The notes: generated from the sequence alone by a model not told the origin. A stretch of DNA of 7,590 nucleotides from Chloroflexota bacterium (GCA_028874675.1 JAPPJA010000359.1:1-7590); one strand, 5' to 3'. Positions 1 to 5,410 are shown, numbered from the stretch's first letter. Program-made: numbers and translations.

Positions 1-381
1 CCCAACATCTATGCCAGCAACTGGACGATGGTTGCCCTCTCCGGAATCGTGGCATTGGTAGCCATCGGTGGCATGTTTTTCGCCAGCCGCATACTCTCCT
101 CCCGGAGACCCTCCGCAACCAAGCTGTCCACCTATGAATGTGGTATTGAGCCGGCTCGATTCAGCTGGTCCAATATCAACCTCCGATTTTACATTTTCGC
201 CATTCTGTTTCTCATTTTCGACGTGGAAGCGGTTTTCCTTTTCCCGTGGGCGGTAATTTTCCTGGAACAACGGGACCTGGGCAACTCCATTCCCTTCTAT
301 GCGATGGTGCTGTTCCTCGGCGTGTTGTTCTTTGCCATAATCTACGGCTGGAAGAAAGGGGTCCTCGAATGGCAGAAATAA
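1..381 (+). CDS. nuoA: NADH-quinone oxidoreductase subunit A (5' partial)
   Basis: NuoA (ND3 family) is a three-helix membrane subunit of complex I beside NuoH; the loop after its first helix lies near the quinone site. The frame is open to position 1. NuoA proteins normally have some 10-15 residues before the first helix, so the true start is probably just upstream of the window; the ATG at 28 would be a short alternative. Counting from that ATG, helix 1 is about residues 2-20, followed by the basic loop and 'YECGIEP' (36-42), the family's Y-E-C/S-G signature. Helix 2 contains 'FDVEAVFLF' (64-72) with the conserved acidic pair Asp65 and Glu67, and helix 3 is about 90-108. The short C-terminus 'GVLEWQK' matches the family's G-x-L-x-W ending. 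The last 13 nt overlap nuoB. The assignment is secure; only the start is uncertain. Confidence 0.95.
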   Translation, partial: PNIYASNWTMVALSGIVALVAIGGMFFASRILSSRRPSATKLSTYECGIEPARFSWSNINLRFYIFAILFLIFDVEAVFLFPWAVIFLEQRDLGNSIPFYAMVLFLGVLFFAIIYGWKKGVLEWQK

Positions 382-899
382 TCCTGGGACCCGGGAATCA
401 GCCTGCGCCCAGCCTGTTGACGCAGGCGACAGCGGGTAAAGTGCCTGGTGTAGTTACCACCACCAGCGAGCAGCTTTTCGGCATGGCCCGCAAGTCCTCT
501 CTCTGGATGTTGAGTTTCGGGCTGGCCTGCTGCGCCATCGAAATGATTTCCACCTACATGGCCCACCATGACTTTGACCGGTTTGGCGTTGTCACCTGGC
601 CGTCGCCCCGCCAGTCGGATGTGATGATTGTGGCGGGCACGGTGGTCAAGAAAATGGCCGAACCCATCAAGCTGCTTTACGAACAGATGCCCGACCCCAA
701 GTGGGTGATTGCCATGGGCAGTTGCGCCACCAACGGCGGTCCCTACTACCGGTCGTACTCGGTGGTGATGGGAGTTGACCACATAATCCCGGTGGACGTT
801 TATGTGCCGGGCTGCCCGCCCCGTCCCGAGGCCCTCTTGTTTGGTATCCTGAAGCTTCAGGAAAAAATTATGCAGGACGCCAAAAACAGTGGCCGCTAA
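369..899 (+). CDS. nuoB: NADH-quinone oxidoreductase subunit B (N2 cluster subunit)
   Basis: NuoB (PSST family) binds [4Fe-4S] cluster N2, the last redox centre before quinone, on the cytoplasmic side of the membrane at the NuoD/NuoH interface. The ATG at 369 gives 176 residues, a normal length, and overlaps the nuoA stop by 13 nt; the open frame continues upstream inside nuoA but nothing there looks like NuoB. All four cluster ligands are present: adjacent Cys54-Cys55 ('LACCAIEM'), Cys119 ('GSCATNGG') and Cys149 ('VPGCPPRPEALL'). 'SPRQSDVMIVAGTV' (79-92) is the other family signature. In the segment before it, many homologues have a Phe-Arg-Ala-Ser-type sequence where this protein reads 'VVTWPSPRQ', a modest variant. 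The first 25 residues are poorly conserved and probably flexible. The gene overlaps nuoC by 11 nt, suggesting translational coupling. Confidence 0.98.
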   Translation: MAEIILGPGNQPAPSLLTQATAGKVPGVVTTTSEQLFGMARKSSLWMLSFGLACCAIEMISTYMAHHDFDRFGVVTWPSPRQSDVMIVAGTVVKKMAEPIKLLYEQMPDPKWVIAMGSCATNGGPYYRSYSVVMGVDHIIPVDVYVPGCPPRPEALLFGILKLQEKIMQDAKNSGR

Positions 900-1419
900 C
901 CGCCACGCCGCTCACGACGCCGAGGCTGAACCCGAACAGCCGGACTATTCGGTTCTTACTGAAACCGGCCTTAGAACCCTGGAGGCCGCGGAAGAGCTGT
1001 TCAGCGACTTCAGCCCGGAACGGGGTCTCCTGTCCGACCTTCCCCAGATTACCGTGGAAGCCGCCGGCATCGAACAGGTATGCCGGCTGGCCAAGACCGA
1101 TTCCTCCCTCGACCTCAAGATGCTCCACTGCCTGTCCTGCGTTGATTACGAGGAGCATTTTGAGTTGGTTTATTTCCTGCACTCGCTCGAGCGGGAGCAG
1201 ACGCTGGCAATAAAGACCAGCGTCCCCTATGAGAATCCGGTGCTGCCTTCGGTTTCGGGGGTGTGGGCCGCCGCCGAGTGGTACGAGCGGGAGGCCAGCG
1301 ACCTGTTTGGCGTTACCTTTGAGGGTAATCCGGACCCGTCACCCCTGCTGCTGTATGAAGGATTCGGCGGTCACCCGGGCCGCAAGAGCTACCCGTTCTA
1401 CGAATACCGGGAGTTCTAG
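889..1419 (+). CDS. nuoC: NADH-quinone oxidoreductase subunit C (30 kDa subunit)
   Basis: NuoC (30 kDa / NDUFS3 family) is a peripheral-arm scaffold subunit that packs against NuoD and NuoB and carries no cofactor. The GTG at 889 gives 176 residues and overlaps the nuoB stop; there is no in-frame ATG nearby and no strong Shine-Dalgarno sequence, so coupling to nuoB translation is likely. Residues 1-55 are acidic and poorly conserved. The conserved domain covers about 55-176, with 'LDLKMLHCLSCVDY' (74-87), the family signature 'WYEREASDLFGVTFEGNPD' (131-149) and a C-terminal 'GHPGRKSYPF' (161-170), equivalent to the usual H-P-L-R-K-D-(Y/F)-P motif with Gly in place of Leu and Ser in place of Asp. 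It is a stand-alone NuoC, not a NuoCD fusion, and is separated from nuoD by two small unrelated genes. Confidence 0.96.
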   Translation: MAANRHAAHDAEAEPEQPDYSVLTETGLRTLEAAEELFSDFSPERGLLSDLPQITVEAAGIEQVCRLAKTDSSLDLKMLHCLSCVDYEEHFELVYFLHSLEREQTLAIKTSVPYENPVLPSVSGVWAAAEWYEREASDLFGVTFEGNPDPSPLLLYEGFGGHPGRKSYPFYEYREF

Positions 1420-1423
1420 GTCA

Positions 1424-1669
1424 GTGGAACCTACCGTCCTGACAGCCAGGGTTGTGTGGCAGGACGGCAGGTATTTGGCTGCGATAGAAGCGCTGGGTCT
1501 GGAGGGTGAGGGAGAAACAGTCCAGGCCGCCCAGGACGAGTTGATCAACCAGGTGCGGTACTGGATTGAAGTGCAGGATGCAAAGAGCATTCTCGGAGAA
1601 GCGCTGGCCAGCGCCGGTTTTCCAGGGGTTGAAGAGGATACCGAGCTGCAGCTGGAATTCGTTGAATAG
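1424..1669 (+). CDS. small HicB-like domain protein, first of tandem pair
   Basis: This 81-residue acidic soluble protein has no recognised role in complex I. It starts at a GTG four bases after the nuoC stop; the frame is open further upstream but only inside nuoC. The predicted fold resembles the N-terminal partial RNase H-like domain of HicB-type proteins: a strand ('VLTARVVW', 5-12), a turn with 'DGRYLAAIEAL' (14-24), 'GEGET' (28-32), then a helix of about 33-50. It aligns without gaps to residues 1-66 of the next protein, sharing Gly15, Tyr17, Ala19, Leu24, Gly28, Gly30, Thr32, Ala36, Leu40, Glu49, Ile56-Leu57, Leu61 and Ala64-Gly65-Phe66. It has neither the usual HicB C-terminal DNA-binding domain nor an adjacent HicA. 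The Cys-Pro-Glu-Leu of its neighbour reads Ile-Glu-Ala-Leu here, so this copy is the more diverged. A role in complex I assembly or regulation is only inferred from position. Confidence 0.72.
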   Translation: MEPTVLTARVVWQDGRYLAAIEALGLEGEGETVQAAQDELINQVRYWIEVQDAKSILGEALASAGFPGVEEDTELQLEFVE

Positions 1670-1723
1670 AACAGGAACGAAGATGGAGTCTTTGCCTGGC
1701 AGAATGCTTCCCGGCGTGACCTA
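1670..1723 (+). other. gap between the HicB-like genes, with possible 13-codon leader ORF
   Basis: This 54 nt gap has no promoter or hairpin that I can see. It contains an ATG at 1683 preceded at six bases by AGGA (1673-1676). That frame runs 13 codons to a TAG at 1722-1724, whose last base is the first base of the GTG start of the second HicB-like gene. The TAGTG junction is the same as at nuoD/nuoH and could allow terminating ribosomes to restart. The encoded peptide, MESLPGRMLPGVT, resembles nothing I know. It may be only a spacer. Confidence 0.3.
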
Positions 1724-1993
1724 GTGGACAAGATTGTTTATCAGATTGAAGAGACCCGGGAAGGGGGCCACTACATGGCCTATTGTCCCGAACTGGTGAT
1801 TACGGGGTTTGGCGACACGGCGGACGAGGCCCGCAGCGCCCTCAGGAGCGAAATTTCGGCTTACCTGGAAGACTGCGAGGAACTGGGAATACTGGATGAC
1901 GTGCTGATTGATGCGGGCTTTTACGATGACGACGAGGTGTGGATGAGCAGCCTGGTCACTCCCCCCAAAGAACCCCGGATCGAGTTTCTCTAG
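1724..1993 (+). CDS. HicB-family small protein, second of tandem pair
   Basis: This 89-residue, strongly acidic protein is a clearer match to HicB-like proteins (type II antitoxin N-terminal domain, partial RNase H-like fold) than the preceding copy. The diagnostic pattern is a first strand 'IVYQIEET' (4-11), 'GGHYMAYCPEL' (14-24), then 'TGFGDTADEARSAL' (27-40) leading into a helix that ends near residue 54. The tail (about 67-89) is acidic, then proline-rich, and holds no helix-turn-helix or ribbon-helix-helix domain. A GTG start is used; no in-frame ATG exists between it and the previous stop. No HicA-like ORF lies on either side, so a working toxin-antitoxin module is unlikely. The ungapped similarity to its upstream neighbour indicates tandem duplication. 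It ends 39 nt before nuoD. Its function is unknown; binding of a small molecule or a partner protein linked to complex I is a guess from location. Confidence 0.82.
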   Translation: MDKIVYQIEETREGGHYMAYCPELVITGFGDTADEARSALRSEISAYLEDCEELGILDDVLIDAGFYDDDEVWMSSLVTPPKEPRIEFL

Positions 1994-2032
1994 TCCAAAG
2001 GAACCGGCAAAGGGCGTCCTAAAGAAAACAAG

Positions 2033-3175
2033 ATGGCAGAAGACCGTACAGGCCTGGCTACCCAGGCTCAGATGAATGCCGAACCCGTTGAGATGCTTCT
2101 CAACATGGGACCGCAGCACCCCTCTACCCACGGGGTGTTCCGCATGGTGCTGTGGGTCGATGGGGAGAAGATTGTCGATGTTGAGCCGCACATTGGCTAT
2201 CTGCATCGGGGCTCGGAGAAACTGTGTGAAGGCGAACAGTATCACCAGATCATTACGCTGTTTGACCGGATGGACTATGTAGCCAACTTCAACAATGAGC
2301 TTGTGTACTGCCAGGCCGTTGAGAAGTTGATGGGACTGGCAGTTCCCGAGCGGGCAGAATACGTTCGGGTTATCCTGTGCGAATTGAATCGCATTGCCAG
2401 CCACCTGCTTTACGTGGGAACCATTGGCCTGGACGCCGGCGCGATGACCCCCACCATGTTCGCGTTCCGGGGTCGGGAACGAATTCAGTCCCTGTTTGAG
2501 GCTATATCCGGGGCCCGGATGATGCACAACTACTTCCGCATCGGGGGGGTCAAGGAAGACCTGCCGGACAATTTTGAGCAACTCATCGCCGAACTGCTGC
2601 CTCTCTTGAAGGAGGATGTGGAAGAGAGCGACCGTATTCTGACCTTCAACGAGATTTTCCTGACCCGCCTGAAGGACGTTGGCTCGATTTCCGCCGAAGA
2701 GGCCATTGACTTCGGGTTTACGGGTCCGTGCCTGCGCGGCTGCGGCGTGGAGTATGACGTCCGTAAGGCTCAGCCCTACTCGGTTTACGACCGCTTTGAC
2801 TTTGATATCCCGGTGGGGCTGGATGGCGACTGCTGGGACCGGCACTGGGTGCGGGTCCAGGAAATGTACGAGTCCCTGAAGATCATCGAACAGGCGCTGG
2901 AACAGATTCCCGAGGGTGAAGTGGTCTCCTCCCTGGGCCGGCGGTTGATTCGGCCCCCGGCAGGCGAGGTTTACGTGCGGGCGGAGAACCCCCGCGGCGA
3001 GATAGCTGTTCACCTGGTCAGCAACGGTACCGACAGGCCATACCGCCTGAAGGTACGGCCACCGTCCTTCTGCAATTTGTCGGCCATAAAGCGGTTGCTG
3101 TACGAATCCTGGATTGCGGACTCGGTGGTAATCCTGGGGTCCCTGGACATTGTGCTGGGGGAGGTGGACCGGTAG
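2033..3175 (+). CDS. nuoD: NADH-quinone oxidoreductase subunit D (49 kDa subunit)
   Basis: NuoD (49 kDa / NDUFS2 family, related to the large subunit of [NiFe] hydrogenases) forms most of the quinone-binding pocket with NuoB and NuoH. At 380 residues it is full length. 'GPQHPSTHG' (26-34) holds His33, matching the quinone head-group histidine (His38 of Thermus Nqo4). Tyr82 in 'DRMDYV' matches Nqo4 Tyr87, and Asp134 matches Asp139, all with one constant offset. Also visible are 'IGYLHRGSEKL' (54-64), 'PVGLDGDCWDR' (260-270) and the canonical end 'DIVLGEVDR' (372-380). The ATG at 2033 has only weak purine tracts upstream; a second ATG lies at residue 14 and would also keep the conserved core. 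The stop shares its last base with the nuoH GTG (TAGTG). nuoE, nuoF and nuoG, which often follow nuoD, are not present. Confidence 0.98.
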   Translation: MAEDRTGLATQAQMNAEPVEMLLNMGPQHPSTHGVFRMVLWVDGEKIVDVEPHIGYLHRGSEKLCEGEQYHQIITLFDRMDYVANFNNELVYCQAVEKLMGLAVPERAEYVRVILCELNRIASHLLYVGTIGLDAGAMTPTMFAFRGRERIQSLFEAISGARMMHNYFRIGGVKEDLPDNFEQLIAELLPLLKEDVEESDRILTFNEIFLTRLKDVGSISAEEAIDFGFTGPCLRGCGVEYDVRKAQPYSVYDRFDFDIPVGLDGDCWDRHWVRVQEMYESLKIIEQALEQIPEGEVVSSLGRRLIRPPAGEVYVRAENPRGEIAVHLVSNGTDRPYRLKVRPPSFCNLSAIKRLLYESWIADSVVILGSLDIVLGEVDR

Positions 3176-4365
3176 TGACTATTGCCGCGCCTTTCCTGGC
3201 GGTAACGCTCCTTGAAGTAGCCTGGATGGTGGTGGCCCTGCTGGCCATGTTTACCGGGTTGTCAGTGGTAGTTTTGTCTCTGACCTGGCTGGAACGGAAA
3301 GCCCTGGGTCGCCTTCAATTGCGGTTGGGCCCCACGCGGACCGGGCTGTTCGGCCTGATGCAGCCCGTGGCAGACGCCGTCAAGCTCATCCTGAAAGAGG
3401 ACATTATCCCCACATCGTCGGACCGGGCTATATTCTGGGCGGCGCCCGTCATAGTAGTCCTGTCCGCATTCATGATCTGGGTTACCATTCCCGCGGCGGA
3501 AGGCCTGGTGCTGCGAAACCTGGAACTGGGCCTCTTCTACATTACCGCCTTCGCTGTGGTGGGCATTCTTGGCCTGGTGCTGGCTGGGTGGGGTTCGGCC
3601 AACAAGTATGGCGTGCTGGGTGGGCTCCGTTCAGCTGCCCAGCTCATCAGCTACGAGATCCCCGTCATCATGGTGGTAGTGGCGGTGGGAATGCTGGCGC
3701 AGTCCCTGGATTTAAGGGTGATAGTTGCCAGCCAGCAGCAGATACCATACGCGGCGTTGCTCCCCCTGGGCATGGTGGTATTCTTCATAGCCGGCCTTGC
3801 CGAAGTCGGCAGGACCCCCTTCGACATCTACCACGCAGAGTCCGAGGTGGTGGGCGGGCCTTTCGTGGAATACAGCGGCGCGCACTGGTCGGTTTTCTTC
3901 CTGGCGGAGTACATCAACACCTTTGCCATAGCGGCGCTGGTTGTGTTGCTCTTCCTGGGGGGATGGTCGTGGCCCTGGAGCTCGGCTGCCCTGACGTGGC
4001 TGCCTTCCCTGCCGGATGTTGCCTGGCTGGGGCCGCTGCTGCACCTGGTCTGGTTCCTGATCAAGGTCTATGCGGTAATCCTGGTGGTGTTCTGGATACG
4101 GGGCACCTTCCCCAGGTTGCGTATTGACCAGCTGATGGCCTTTGCCTGGAAAGCTATGGTGCCCCTGTCATTCTATGCAATTGTCATTACGGCGGTTTAT
4201 CTCTTTTACGATTGGCCCGCCTGGACCCTTACCCTGATGTCGTTGACCGGCCTTGTAGTTGTGGGCTACATTGTCTATCGGAAGATGATGGAGCCGGCTC
4301 GCAGGATAGCGGAAATCAAGGCGCGGCAGGCAGCACAGCGGCAAGCCTCCCGTCAGACCGGCTAG
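3175..4365 (+). CDS. nuoH: NADH-quinone oxidoreductase subunit H
   Basis: NuoH (ND1 family) is the membrane subunit that closes the quinone chamber and links it to the proton path. The GTG at 3175 overlaps the nuoD stop by one base and gives 396 residues with eight or nine membrane segments. Family motifs are 'WLERKALGRLQLRLGP' (38-53), 'GLFGLMQPVADAVKLILKED' (57-76), 'LISYEIP' (157-163, conserved Glu161), 'EVGRTPFD' (210-217) and 'EYSGAHWSVFFLAEYIN' (232-248). In the cytoplasmic loop the common 'FD-L-P-E-A-E-S-E' reads 'FDIYHAESE' (216-224): the first glutamate (E. coli Glu216 by my alignment) is His220, whereas Asp217, Glu222 and Glu224 are kept. The protein is about 70 residues longer than E. 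coli NuoH. Part of the excess is a C-terminal extension with an extra hydrophobic segment (about 349-367) and a basic, Gln/Ala-rich tail (about 370-396). Confidence 0.98.
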   Translation: MTIAAPFLAVTLLEVAWMVVALLAMFTGLSVVVLSLTWLERKALGRLQLRLGPTRTGLFGLMQPVADAVKLILKEDIIPTSSDRAIFWAAPVIVVLSAFMIWVTIPAAEGLVLRNLELGLFYITAFAVVGILGLVLAGWGSANKYGVLGGLRSAAQLISYEIPVIMVVVAVGMLAQSLDLRVIVASQQQIPYAALLPLGMVVFFIAGLAEVGRTPFDIYHAESEVVGGPFVEYSGAHWSVFFLAEYINTFAIAALVVLLFLGGWSWPWSSAALTWLPSLPDVAWLGPLLHLVWFLIKVYAVILVVFWIRGTFPRLRIDQLMAFAWKAMVPLSFYAIVITAVYLFYDWPAWTLTLMSLTGLVVVGYIVYRKMMEPARRIAEIKARQAAQRQASRQTG

Positions 4366-4385
4366 CGCGAGCCAGGAGTTAGGAA

Positions 4386-4949
4386 ATGCTGAACAGCGTC
4401 AAGGGAATGATGTTGACCCTGGCATCCACGTTCCAGGGGCTGAAGAAGCCAGTTACCCGCGAGTATCCGAAACAGCCTACGCCGGTCCAGCCCAGGTTCA
4501 TGGGATTTCCCGCGCTGACCTGGGACAATGACGTGGATGAACCCTTCTGCACGGGCTGCATGGTCTGCATACGCAACTGCCCAACGCAGTGCATGTCGGC
4601 CAGCATGATGGATAACCCTCTGAATGAGGAGGGAAAGAGCCACCGGCGGAAGATAGTTGACTACTTCGAAATTAACCTTAACCGTTGTATACTTTGCGGG
4701 ATTTGCGTGGAAGTCTGCAACTTTGATGCCATAGTGATGAGCCATGAGCACGAAATGAGCACTTACGAACGCAATGGGGACCGGGTTGACCTTCCCGCCC
4801 TGCTGGATATCGGCAAGAAGTACCAGCGGGAGACGGCCTGGATTCCGCCCACCGTTCTGGCCAAGGCAAAGAAAGAGGCAGAGGACGCAGCCAGGGCCGC
4901 CGCGGCGGAAAACGCGGAACCCGCCGCCGCAGCCCAGGAAGCGGACTAG
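4386..4949 (+). CDS. nuoI: NADH-quinone oxidoreductase subunit I (2x[4Fe-4S] ferredoxin subunit)
   Basis: NuoI (TYKY/NDUFS8 family) carries clusters N6a and N6b, which pass electrons towards N2 in NuoB. The ATG at 4386 follows AGGAG at 4374-4378 with 7 nt spacing, the clearest Shine-Dalgarno in the window. The 187-residue protein has an amphipathic N-terminus (1-25) suited to membrane association, then two ferredoxin motifs: Cys55-Cys58-Cys61-Cys65 ('CTGCMVCIRNCP') and Cys101-Cys104-Cys107-Cys111 ('CILCGICVEVCNFDAIVM'). The proline that usually follows the eighth cysteine is Asn112. An extra cysteine, Cys69, follows the first motif. The C-terminus (about 158-187) is a long Ala/Glu-rich helical tail, poorly conserved and probably flexible. 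The gene is 20 nt after nuoH and is followed by a 98 nt gap containing a strong inverted repeat. Confidence 0.98.
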   Translation: MLNSVKGMMLTLASTFQGLKKPVTREYPKQPTPVQPRFMGFPALTWDNDVDEPFCTGCMVCIRNCPTQCMSASMMDNPLNEEGKSHRRKIVDYFEINLNRCILCGICVEVCNFDAIVMSHEHEMSTYERNGDRVDLPALLDIGKKYQRETAWIPPTVLAKAKKEAEDAARAAAAENAEPAAAAQEAD

Positions 4950-4951
4950 CC

Positions 4952-5000
4952 CGGTTGACGTGACCGTTGCCGGCAAGGTAACAGGCAACGGCAGCAACCG
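4952..5000 (+). repeat. nested inverted repeat (hairpin) after nuoI
   Basis: In the 98 nt gap between nuoI and the small cysteine-rich gene, CCGTTGCC (4964-4971) is perfectly complementary to GGCAACGG (4984-4991) around a 12 nt loop. An outer CGGTTG (4952-4957) pairs with CAACCG (4995-5000), separated from the inner stem by an asymmetric internal loop of 6 and 3 nt. This makes 14 base pairs starting two bases after the nuoI stop. No T-run follows, so it is not a standard intrinsic terminator. An mRNA stability or processing element, or partial attenuation between the upstream and downstream halves of the operon, is more plausible. Confidence 0.6.
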
Positions 5001-5030
5001 CAGAGGCAAGAGATATTCCCAGGCGAGAGG

Positions 5031-5045
5031 ATGAGCGTAACCTGA
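5031..5045 (+). other. possible 4-codon leader ORF before cysteine-rich gene
   Basis: A purine-rich, Shine-Dalgarno-like tract (AGGCGAGAGG, 5021-5030) directly precedes the ATG at 5031, but that frame reads only MSVT before TGA at 5043-5045. The cysteine-rich gene is in another frame and its best start, TTG at 5048, lies two bases further on. Either ribosomes load here and restart at 5048, or a base change has altered the start region. An upstream start in the gene's own frame is also possible, since that frame is open back through this region. Confidence 0.3.
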
Positions 5046-5047
5046 AA

Positions 5048-5281
5048 TTGTCGGGCAAGCACCCGGCCTACTGCACCTGCCAGCAATGCACTGACGGTTT
5101 TCTTAAGAAGCGCAAGATCAATCCCTCCCGAAATGGAGGACTGGCAAGGGATAAGGTAAAGGCGCATCCCCGGGGTTGCGATTGCGCCACCTGTATGTTG
5201 TTGGCCTCGGTTGGCGATTTGCCCGAAATGCCTGGAAAGAAAGAGGGTTTCCTTAAGCGCATAACAGGGTTATTTCGCTGA
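5048..5281 (+). CDS. small cysteine-rich protein with two HPxxCxCxxC motifs
   Basis: This 77-residue basic protein is not a known complex I subunit. It contains a duplicated unit: His5-Pro-x-x-Cys9-x-Cys11-x-x-Cys14 and His40-Pro-x-x-Cys44-x-Cys46-x-x-Cys49, exactly 35 residues apart. A second echo is 'DGFLKK' (16-21) and 'EGFLKR' (66-71). All six cysteines and both histidines fall in these units, which looks like a metal-binding (zinc ribbon-like or Fe-S related) arrangement: each unit could offer three Cys and one His, or the two could share one site. No signal peptide or membrane segment is visible. The TTG start at 5048 places the first repeat near the N-terminus; ATG 5031 is out of frame. 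Its place between the iron-sulfur subunit gene nuoI and nuoJ, on the same strand, suggests a link to cluster insertion, assembly or zinc binding, but that is inference. The spacing and conservation of the two motifs argue strongly that this is a real coding sequence. Confidence 0.75.
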   Translation: MSGKHPAYCTCQQCTDGFLKKRKINPSRNGGLARDKVKAHPRGCDCATCMLLASVGDLPEMPGKKEGFLKRITGLFR

Positions 5282-5348
5282 ATACAGGGGCGGCGATTGG
5301 CCGCACCGTGATTCAGCAGCGGCACACTCGGGTTTACCAAAACACTTG

Positions 5349-5408
5349 ATGGCATTCATTCATATGAGCATAGATTCTGCCCCGCGCCGTTCAAGCGGGG
5401 GCCGATAG
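5349..5408 (+). other. nuoJ upstream region with possible short ORF
   Basis: The 129 nt between the cysteine-rich gene and nuoJ (5282-5410) is the longest gap in the window. An ATG at 5349, or the in-frame ATG at 5364, opens a frame ending at TAG 5406-5408, two bases before the nuoJ GTG; the peptide would have 19 or 14 residues and resembles nothing I recognise. Neither ATG has a clear Shine-Dalgarno. A small hairpin, GCGGC/GCCGC, lies at 5290-5304. TTGATG (5346-5351) with TAGATT (5371-5376) at 19 nt is a poor promoter-like pair. I see no firm promoter or terminator here. Confidence 0.25.
5380..5400 (+). promoter_or_regulatory. hairpin covering the probable nuoJ ribosome binding site
   Basis: CCCCGC (5380-5385) pairs perfectly with GCGGGG (5395-5400) around a 9 nt loop. 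The G-run at 5397-5401 is the only Shine-Dalgarno-like sequence at a suitable distance (about 9 nt) from the nuoJ GTG at 5411, so the 3' arm of the stem would hide it. This could restrain independent initiation at nuoJ or couple it to translation of upstream sequence. The stem is visible; the regulatory role is inferred. Confidence 0.4.
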
Positions 5409-5410
5409 AC

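Noticed and set aside
246..368. Longer nuoB start at 246
   Set aside because: The added 41 residues lie in nuoA coding sequence and have no similarity to NuoB; ATG 369 gives the usual family length.
1229..1423. Longer start for the first HicB-like gene
   Set aside because: This part is Arg/Cys/Ser-rich translation of nuoC in another frame. The GTG at 1424 makes the protein align from its first residue with its neighbour.
1424..1993. HicAB-type toxin-antitoxin module
   Set aside because: No HicA-like small basic protein is encoded on either strand nearby and both HicB-like proteins lack a DNA-binding domain. The second gene is a paralogue of the first, not a toxin.
1721..3013. 430-codon open frame on the minus strand opposite nuoD
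   Set aside because: It mirrors nuoD codon structure, and its translation is rich in His, Gln and Pro and resembles no family. nuoD on the plus strand is certain, so this is a shadow frame.
4952..5000. Intrinsic transcription terminator after nuoI
   Set aside because: The stem is good but no T-run follows, and required nuo genes continue downstream on the same strand.
5346..5376. Promoter before nuoJ (TTGATG and TAGATT)
   Set aside because: Four of six matches in each box and a 19 nt spacer are weak; kept only as a note, not called as a promoter.
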